Shown here in pieces: positions 56,121-64,000 of a DNA stretch of 64,000 nt (the stretch's first letter is position 1; each line of letters starts with the position of its first letter). Source of the stretch: Coniferiporia sulphurascens (Eukaryota > Basidiomycota > Agaricomycetes > Hymenochaetales > Hymenochaetaceae). The translations under genes were made by a program, and so were the position numbers. Under the pieces are notes generated by a model. It searched no databases, was not told the origin of the DNA, and was given only the letters and a program-made list of their open reading frames with translations. Location: assembly GCA_002794785.1 (NCBI GenBank), contig NBBA01000024.1:186001-250000 (forward strand). Direction: 5' to 3'.

Positions 56121-57924
56121 ATGGCACGTTCTCAAACACTTCTGTTCGCAGCACTGCTTTTCTCTGTGGCACTTTTAGCAGAAAGTCAATGTCTGCCTTC
56201 AAGTAACGCACAATTCAAATTTACGCCCATCACTGCGGCCGGACTATCGGCCCATCTAGTCTTTGGTAATCTTTCCACGCCGCGCGGAATTGCATTCGAC
56301 GAGCACAACACGCTTCTCGTGGTCGAGCGCAACGTTGGGGTTTCCGCCTTCTTAGAACGGAACGATTCGGTCTGCGAGGGATTTGAGAGAACTCTCGTAG
56401 TCAATAACTCGGGGCTGACACACGGGATTGTTATCGAGGGGGCCGAGCTATATGTATCAAGTCAGCTTCAAGTCTTGCTGTATAAATACGACACGGAGAC
56501 ACGGACCGCGTTCGGAACGCCGAAGATCGTAGTAAAAGATTTACCAAACGATGGTGGTACGTGAACAATGTTTTTTACGATGCACCTGTGTGTCCTGTCC
56601 AGTGCATGTATAATTGAGTTGGATATTCAGACTTGACAACTCGTACACTCCTCATCACTCCGGAGTTTAGCAACATACCGCGCGCGCTCCTCGTCTCCGA
56701 TGGTCCTCTCTCCAATATTGACTTCACCGCACAAATTCCATCCAATGGGCGCTCCCAAATTCGGTGTTTTCCGCTCGGACCCGCAGGGGGCTTCGCTTCT
56801 CTTGCACCGACGGGAGGCTTTTCCTGGACGGGTCCTGGCGGAGAGCTCATCGCTTTCGGGATTCGGAATCCTGCTGGGCTTTCGCTTGCTCCCAATCCAG
56901 CAAAAAGGCCCAACGAGCTGTGGGTTGTTGAAAACGGCGCGAGCTTGAATACCGTCATAGGCGATAGTGGCAGCACCGATAACCCCGCCGATGAGCTTGA
57001 ACTTGTCGAGTTGCAAGGGAAGGACATTAAATTCTATGGATTTCCATTCTGCCATACTGGTAAGTGTTGAGATTATTACTCTAATGTTTAATGTTAGTGG
57101 GGCCTTGTCGTCTTCAATAGGATTCGCACCCCTCCCTGCACCTTTTAACGTGGAAAAGCCTGTATGATTAATATCACAACGTTATCCGTTTAAAGTTGAT
57201 AGCCACTAATATTGTGTAGGGAGATCAATTCTCAATCAACTCGACAACTGGAAGAGACAATGCGTATTGTAGGAATCCTGCATTAAATGTTCCTCCACGA
57301 CTAATTTTCCAGGTAAAATTTTCACTCAAACTTTTCTTTCTTCCTGTTTTCCTTGCACTCTGGCTAAGACTTTTTTCAAACTAACTATGCAGCCTCACTC
57401 CGTTCCTCTGGACATCAAATTTTATCGTCGCGGAGATAGCCCGGTCCCTTCTCCACGTGGCCTTCCAAAAGCGTGGCTCGGAAGCGCGTTTTCATCCTTC
57501 CACGGAAGCTTTGACAGGGTCCCACCAACAGGGTACGGTGTCGTTCGGTAAGCTCTTCCCTTTAGATTATGCCAGCAAATGTTCGTCGTTTCTCAGAAGC
57601 TAACCCCAAGAAATTCTCAGCATCCCATGGACGTCGGATGGCTCGGGGCCCATTGCCTCTCCGGATTCAACTACGGGATACGAGTTCATAATTCACGTGC
57701 CAGACCTTACTCTCTGTCCCGATTCGTGTGTGCGTCCGGTTGGCCTTGCCTTCGATAGAAGTGGGCGGCTTTTTGTAAGCTCAGATTCAACTGGAGAGGT
57801 ACGTACACATTTCCATGCGTATACAGTACCTGGGTTCGCAATACCGTATCGAGAAGGGGAACGTGAACGGGTTTGTCGATTACTTACTTTATTTTTACAG
57901 GTGTTCTATGTCCAGCAGATATGA
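56121..57924 (+). CDS. Secreted PQQ-dependent sugar dehydrogenase-like protein (AA12/sorbosone dehydrogenase family)
   Basis: Probable extracellular quinoprotein oxidoreductase of the six-bladed beta-propeller type. Exons: 56121-56556, 56631-57059, 57121-57161, 57220-57312, 57393-57547, 57621-57798 and 57901-57924; 451 aa. The start gives a signal peptide (SQTLLFAALLFSVALLAESQ region). Family marks in order: RGIAFDEHNTLLVVER, THGIVIEG, GIRNPAGLS, ELWVVENG, FSSFHGSFDR, PTGYGVVRIPW and VRPVGLAFDRSGRLFVSS. Single domain, lacking the cytochrome and CBM modules of the Coprinopsis AA12 enzyme. Whether it binds PQQ is not shown by sequence alone. Confidence 0.82.
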
Positions 57925-59051
57925 GTTCTGGCAGGTGGAACGAGGCAAATTAACTTAATGGTGTTAGTGTTGAACTGATACTTTATCCTCGGATTTGAAA
58001 TAGTGTAACTGCTCAAATCTCTACCCGCCGGGACACTACCTGTAAGTTAAAGTATATACACGTGTCGACCAACATCAGTTTTCTTGAAAGGTATCAACAC
58101 TCCTGGTGACTCCTGCATTAACCCTAATAATAGTCCCACCCTTAAGTATCTTTGTGTTGAAGAGCGAGATGTCAAAACTTTAACATATGGCCGCGACGTA
58201 GATTTTATTGCTGGGCGTTCTGGATTTCGCAAAGTAGCATAGCGTATATGTCTGGCATGGGCGCACATTTAAGGTGTTTCCAAGGAAATGTCTTGAACCT
58301 TTCTGTTAGAATTCAGCAATTCGCGGCGCTGGCAAATGCACTCCGTTTCCAAATATATCGTTTAACCAGTAGTTGATATTCGCACGAGAGAACTCGAGCG
58401 CGCATACAACAAGGAAATTACTACGAAAATTTTCCAGCTCGACGGCCGACCTCGGCATCGGGCTCGAACTTCAATACTTTTCTTGTATCATCTTTCAGTT
58501 TTAGCTTGAATACCATGCTGATAGGGCGTCGCAAATCCTGTTAATGCAACAAGGCTAGGAGAAGGTTCTTACGTTTTAATTTGCTTCCCTGTCTGATACG
58601 GAAGCTGAGGACGCGTTGGACCTGCACGTTGCGGCGATCGGCGCGCTTATATCCCGTGACTAGCATGTGCTTCGTAACTGCTAAGACTCCCAATTTTTTC
58701 TCGCCACAAACAAGTACGACTGCACGACAGCAAAATGCAATCAAATAAAAAGCCCTTCACTTTGTTCCCTTCGTTTTAAAATTCTTCCTGGGTGGTGCCC
58801 TAAGATAAACCGACGAGGCCCCGACTCTCGAGTCGGTAAGAAATTAAATAAGGCATCTCGCTCCCGCGGCTTATGAGAGATTCTAAATTAGGCGGACGAG
58901 TGCTCCCATTCTATGACCAGCTTCGAGGTCACTGCGTCGTCCACTGCATTCTGACTAACTTCCGGGCGCGTTTCCTTCGCGTTTTCCGCGGGGCTGGATA
59001 CACTGGGAAGAATATCTCCGAACATCAAGCCCTTAGAAACGCGTTTTCTGG
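57925..59051. other. Intergenic; one unassigned spliced-looking ORF on minus
   Basis: A 67-codon minus ORF at 58541-58744 (KKLGVLAVTKHMLVTGYK) has a GTAAG donor and possible acceptors on either side, so it may be an exon of a small gene I cannot name. A hairpin CCGACTC-TC-GAGTCGG lies near 58823-58838. Confidence 0.4.
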
Positions 59052-62000
59052 ATGAGCAACTTGAAAACGGTCATCACACTGCTTAAATCCGACAAGTCAA
59101 AAGACAGACAGCAGGGGATCACGTCTTTACGTGAAGTGTTCAGTCGAAGCTCAGTCGTAGAAAATCTTGACGAGAATAAGGATGGCCGGGCGTGGCTGGT
59201 AGTATTCCAGGCCCTTTTCACCACTGTACTGAACGAACGAGCTGCCGTGACCAAGAAGGGCAGTGCTGCAGCTGCAGCGGAGAGGAGGCTCAGGGATGCC
59301 GCATCGGCGGTACGATGGCTTACGGAGAAGAGTGTAACGCAATGGTCGGGGAAAGTCACCAAGGCTCTCGTGAAACACCTCCTTCAAACAATGACACATG
59401 CCGGGAGCCTTCTCGCACCAGTTGCGTTGGACTATGTTAAGACCCTTCGAGTTCTTTGTGCATACACCGCACATTTGGATCATATCATGATGGAAAAGAC
59501 ACAATGGATCGGGATTCTATCATTTAGTTTTGCAGTCTTGCTCGACGATGATTTAAAGTCGGATCTGGAGGATGAGTCGGACGACATGTCGGAGGCAGAG
59601 GTGAGTTCTTCCCCGTCTGCAGATGAAGGCACATCTCCGCGGAAACGGAAGAAGCGTGAATTGTCAGGGAATGTGGCCTCGAAGAACGCTCCCCCTCGGA
59701 CGGTATCTCCAGAGCAGATCGAATTCGCTGCGCTCATTTCCGTCATCCTGCGATCTCCACGCATGAGATTTGTATCGCCAGATCACCCCCGTATCTCCAG
59801 CGCTATCCTCGGGAAACTAAGCAAATTCTTCAATCTCTTCCCTGTCGAGACCTCGGCACACTTCGACGTCGTCGGTGCCGTCCAAGCTACACTAGATTCC
59901 GTTTCCCTCAACGCTCGCAACCAAGTGATCGAATTTGGGGTAATGATATGGGACCAATTGCTACAATTATGGTCGACGAAGAGTAGGCCCATGAAGGAAG
60001 GAATCCTCATCGTCCTGAAAACCCTGTTCCCATATGTTACACACGCTGAGGCCCAGCTAGACCGCGCCGACGGCATAGGAAAATTGTTGCGGTACCTCCA
60101 AACGGACCATGAAACAAGATGGGGTTTTGAGGAACTCAGCCTCGATACCCTCAGGCTGGAAATATTGCGCGATGGTGCCGAGGGTCCGTTTGTAGCGCGG
60201 ACTTTCAGGGCTGGGTTCAACTTTTCCGCAGGACAGGCGACGGCCTGGGTCGTGTTGGAGCTGTTAGCAGATACAATGAAGGAGGTGCGCGGTGACTTTC
60301 CTTTTCCACGTTGCCTATGTGCTTAATATTACTCAGCTCTATTTATTGTCTGAATCAAACCATTCTTCGGCGCCCAATCCAAATCGTCGAGAGAGTAAGC
60401 GCACCAAACTTGAAAACCCAATAAAATCGTTATTGCATTTTGTTCAGGACCCAAAAAGCACGCGCGGTAAAGCTTACTCGCTGCAAAGCCTGCTATTCTT
60501 CATAGATAGACACTGGTCTGTCCTGCATTCGGAAATGCAGCTTGAAGCGGTCAACGTTCTCCTTCAACTGATTGGCACTGACGACACCATCATTCAAATC
60601 TGGGTGTTTTGTTGTTTTGCTGCTATCGCCTGTGCAGACCGTTCACCTCACTCGCCAGCGAGCACTCCCATCCACTGGGATGGAATTTGGAGCCATACGA
60701 TGCGACGTACAAATGCACCTGTTATAAGTCGAGCTGCTTGTCACGCTGCACATGTACTCTTACTCTGCAAGAAATTGCCTATGACCCGGATTCTCGCGGA
60801 AATAGAGACGATGACACAGGACATCAACGTACAGGGACCGGCAGCACCTTACGACTCTGTCTGTGCATTTTTGACGCAATGTATCAAAATTGCTAATCAG
60901 GACGCAAGACTATATCGGATGCACCTCGACGATAAAGTCCTAAGTTGGCTTATAGAAAACTGGAATATACTAAACGGTGTTTCTGCCAACCTAGCCCCGC
61001 TTCGACTCGACCAGCACACTATTCAGGACGTTCTTAGTCTGCTAGAGAGTACTTGCGGCCTGTCCGAACCTAGTCACCTCATGTGTCCCATCCAACTTCC
61101 GCAACATCCAATCGTGGACTTGGTACAAAACGAGATGAATACTGCGATTATCCGGGAGTTTCTACTTGACGCCTGTTTGTCCCATTCGCGTGAGTCTGAC
61201 ACGGAGATTTCGCAATCAGTCTATACACAACCTGCGCACCAAGTGGTAGATCTAGCACAGCCAGACGCTAGGGTCCGCAAGGCATCTTTATATCTCCTCA
61301 AAACACTGGAGACAGTCACTTCGGCTTGGGAAATCAATACGGGCGACTTGATCCGGCCTCTGGCCTCGAGTGTCCGTCGCACTCTTGACCTCGCTATTTT
61401 GACAATCTGCTTCGAATCTTCTTTGGTCATGAACGGAATTTCTAGTAACCGGCGCACTCTCCTGGTTGCTTGCAGACTCATTACATTGATAGCACCGCAT
61501 CTTCTCGATTTCAACTGGTCTTCAGAGGAATTAGCAATCCTTCTTTCTAGTTTTTCACCGCTGACTTCCGATTGCCTAGACGGAGAGCCCATCAGTAAAC
61601 GAGGGGTATTTATTACGCCCGGAAAAGCTACGGGTGTTAGGGGTGTCAATATGGAATGTCGGATTGCTGGATCTCGTGGAAAAGCGCGCCAAGCCTTAAT
61701 GCGACGACTCCAGAGGATCATTTGGCAAAGTTCCGACGTAGGTTCAATCTTATTCGCCCTACTTTGCCGCTTTTTTAAACCGGTTATTATAGGTTCAGGA
61801 TGCTCTTGCGACTGTCTTAAACAGTTTTAAGCAGATATTGAACACGCTTATCAAGGATCAAGGACAAGCATCAAATAAACATACATCGCATTTGGTGGAC
61901 GACGACAGGGATGGTTTTGGGCCTATCCGGACAACAAACTCTCCAGCTGCCGATCTTGGACAAACTTCAGACGAGCGAAATGTCGCCAAGAGGGTCATTG

Positions 62001-64000
62001 TTACGTGCATTGACATAATTGCCCAAATTCCAATCGTGCAATCGTCGGACGGCAAAGTAACGGGAGATAAATCACTCATCGATATCGTCTGTGATTGTGA
62101 CAATGATGATAGATTCCTGGTCGTATTGGAACCTGTCTTGCGGAATTTGCAGCAGCAGCACATCCCGCTGACTGTTTCGACCTTGGATAGATTACTTATG
62201 CGTATTGAGAGACCATTGATGTCCTACAAGCACGGACGCTCCAATACCTTACACATCGCTGCCATACATTTGCTCGATGCTACTTCTTATATTTGGCTTC
62301 AGCAGTCGCTTGCTTCATCCGAGCCGGTCAAAAAGATCCGAACACTCATCCAGTGGTCGGTCACTAGTTTGTCCGAGAATATTTTGTGCTGGCACGCACG
62401 AGATGCCCTCGGTCGATTTTTGGATCATTATTTGAACCTTGATCCCCTCCAGGCTTTCTTGACGGATTGGGCGGGAGAGGAAGCTATGGATCCTGAAGAG
62501 CTTCCCGATGCCATGCTCCCGCTTTTAACGAAGGACGAGGACGTGCGGGTGCGACTTACTGCTGCTTTATCTTGCGCTCGATTTTTCTCCACCGCGTATA
62601 TTCGGACGAAGGATCCTATGGAGGTCTACACAAATATCCGGGAGCAGCTATGCGTCGATCTTAGCAGGTTCGTTTCTCCGGTATCCTTATATTTGTCATA
62701 TCTGACCAAGCTTGTAAAGTTATGAACATATGCTAACAAGGTTTCTCTGTCTGGCCAATATTCTAATCTCGAGCTCGGCTGTCAGACGTGGACCATATTG
62801 GCATCTCCTGGAAACATGTCTTCACACTCAATCATATGTCAGGCATATTGAGAGTGTGTTAAGCATCGCTGCCGAGAAGATGGGTCTCCGTCACTTCTCG
62901 GAATTGTTTGAAGCGTATGCTTCGCAAATAGCATACTCGATCCGCATTTCGAAGCAAGACTTTTTTCGCTTTCCTCCGTATTTATTGGGGTACAAGGATC
63001 GCAAGGAATGCGCAGAAGCAACTTTTGTCGCGTTCTCACCTGCAAACTTGCTTGCCGGCTCGCTGGATACAGATGAACAAGCACACGGCCAGGGTGTCTT
63101 TGCCCGACATTGTCTTATGATCGATAAGAAGCCAGTCGATGGCCTATTGAAGTGCTTTGCGGATATAGTCGGATATCAGATTGTATTCTGGATATATGAC
63201 CAACAAGAAGCAAACTCAGAACCCATGGGTGCGAATACGGAGGGAATCGATGGTGACTTTTCTGAACTTCTCCCAATTTTGCAGTCGAAGTTTTCAAGTC
63301 TTGGATCAGCAGAAATGGTCCAGAGTCTAATTGAACAAAATATAGACGGGATCGTTTGTGCCATTTTGCGAACAATTGGTGACTTAACTTACCACAGGGA
63401 CGGATCCGTGACGGAAGCACTCAAAAGGCTTGATAAATCCGAACGATCCATCCGCGCCTTCCGAGCTCTGATGAAGTTTCGCGGCCGAGAAGAGTTCGAG
63501 ATGCATTCTCCTAACTTGCCTGCATTTAGTACCTCCGTCGTTCTCTTGGGGCTAAGCTGGCTGTCAAAACGGGTCGAGGCCGTGGATTCATCCGCTACGA
63601 CGTATCACGTAATGCAACACTTCTTTGCAAACATCAGTCGTTGTCCTTTGATCAATGAACAAATACGTCTCCTGACGTGTCTCTGTGTCTGGGTTTCGTT
63701 GAGCTATAACCATTTCAGACACCCTACGCTGTTAAGAGTGTTGATGAGCGGGGCCACAGCGTTACTTGCTGAGCCAGACTTATCGGCGATAGCCCAGGGT
63801 ATGCTGGACTGGGCATTCATCCACTTAAGAGAGGTCCAAGCTGACTCCCCTCATATTGTGGAGATTTTGATTCGAATTAGCACTGTTTCCCAAGATTTCA
63901 TCCGGTCTGCTAACGATGCAATTAAGGACGCAGGCAATCGAATGAAGGAATGGATCGAAGCACAATTGGAAATGTTCGGCGAGGTTGATTCGCTTCGAAA
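59052..64000 (+). CDS. TEL1: TEL1/ATM-type PI3K-like protein kinase, N-terminal part (runs off window)
   Basis: Apical DNA-damage and telomere-length kinase. Exons: 59052-60284, 60337-61737, 61793-62667 and 62741 to the window edge, still open at 64000; about 1,589 aa seen, all before the kinase domain. The N-terminal TAN motif is visible: LLKSDKSKDRQQGITSLREVF (residues 9-29). It is followed by helices matching the Tel1 TAN domain (FQALFTTVLNERAAV, RLRDAASAVRWL). The rest is HEAT-like helical sequence, with an acidic/basic disordered loop at about 165-205. Three short introns join in phase. Identity rests on the N-terminal domain; the kinase domain should lie right of the window. Confidence 0.82.

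Noticed and set aside
1..64000. tRNA, rRNA and CRISPR arrays
   Set aside because: Looked for T-arm-like GGTTCGA blocks with plausible partners, rRNA-like stretches and regularly spaced repeats by eye; none were convincing.

Overview
This window looks like nuclear DNA of a filamentous basidiomycete (Agaricomycetes-like). Almost every gene is split by very short introns (about 48-70 nt, GT-AG with one GC-AG). The gene content also fits: DUF6533-type membrane proteins, a secreted PQQ/AA12-type sugar dehydrogenase, a fungal non-LTR retrotransposon with APE, RT and RNase H domains, and C2H2/C2HC finger proteins. I saw no rRNA, tRNA or CRISPR. All exon models were read by eye from splice signals, frame and comparison between paralogues inside the window; no database search was run.

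Layout. 1-28959 is a repeat-rich, duplicated region. Three copies of a DUF6533-type gene lie at 1-859 (minus), 10149-11897 (plus) and 20123-21884 (plus). A HHxxxD acyltransferase is present twice (2583-4139 and 27322-28959), with an inverted fragment at 1436-1600. A disordered Ala/Pro/Lys-rich protein is present twice: 5530-7249 looks intact, and 24205-25893 is decayed. Mobile DNA includes a nearly intact 6.7-kb LINE (12908-19590) with a 14-bp target duplication, a 657-bp MITE with TA duplications (8350-9006), and a 267-bp retroposon with a 14-bp duplication (22528-22794). A six-finger zinc finger gene lies at 22861-23589.

31239-52155 is gene-dense. It opens with coatomer epsilon (minus), divergent from an 11-exon ankyrin plus Hsp100/ClpB-D2 AAA+ gene that has the domain order of animal CLPB/SKD3. 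A second copy of that AAA+ gene, with nearly identical exon structure, lies at 46778-49897. Between them is an array of five related four-helix membrane-protein genes: three on plus (called F here) and two on minus (called R). The F and R genes form convergent pairs and all share a 17-nt micro-exon. A UbiA-type prenyltransferase follows. A DUF676-type serine hydrolase lies right of the second AAA+ gene.

52780-64000 holds single-copy housekeeping genes: a PIF1 helicase (minus), a secreted AA12/sorbosone-dehydrogenase-type protein (plus), and the 5' part of a TEL1/ATM kinase gene that runs off the right edge.

The most unusual content is the duplicated SKD3-like AAA+ gene, the F/R membrane-protein array it brackets, and the micro-exons conserved in both families.
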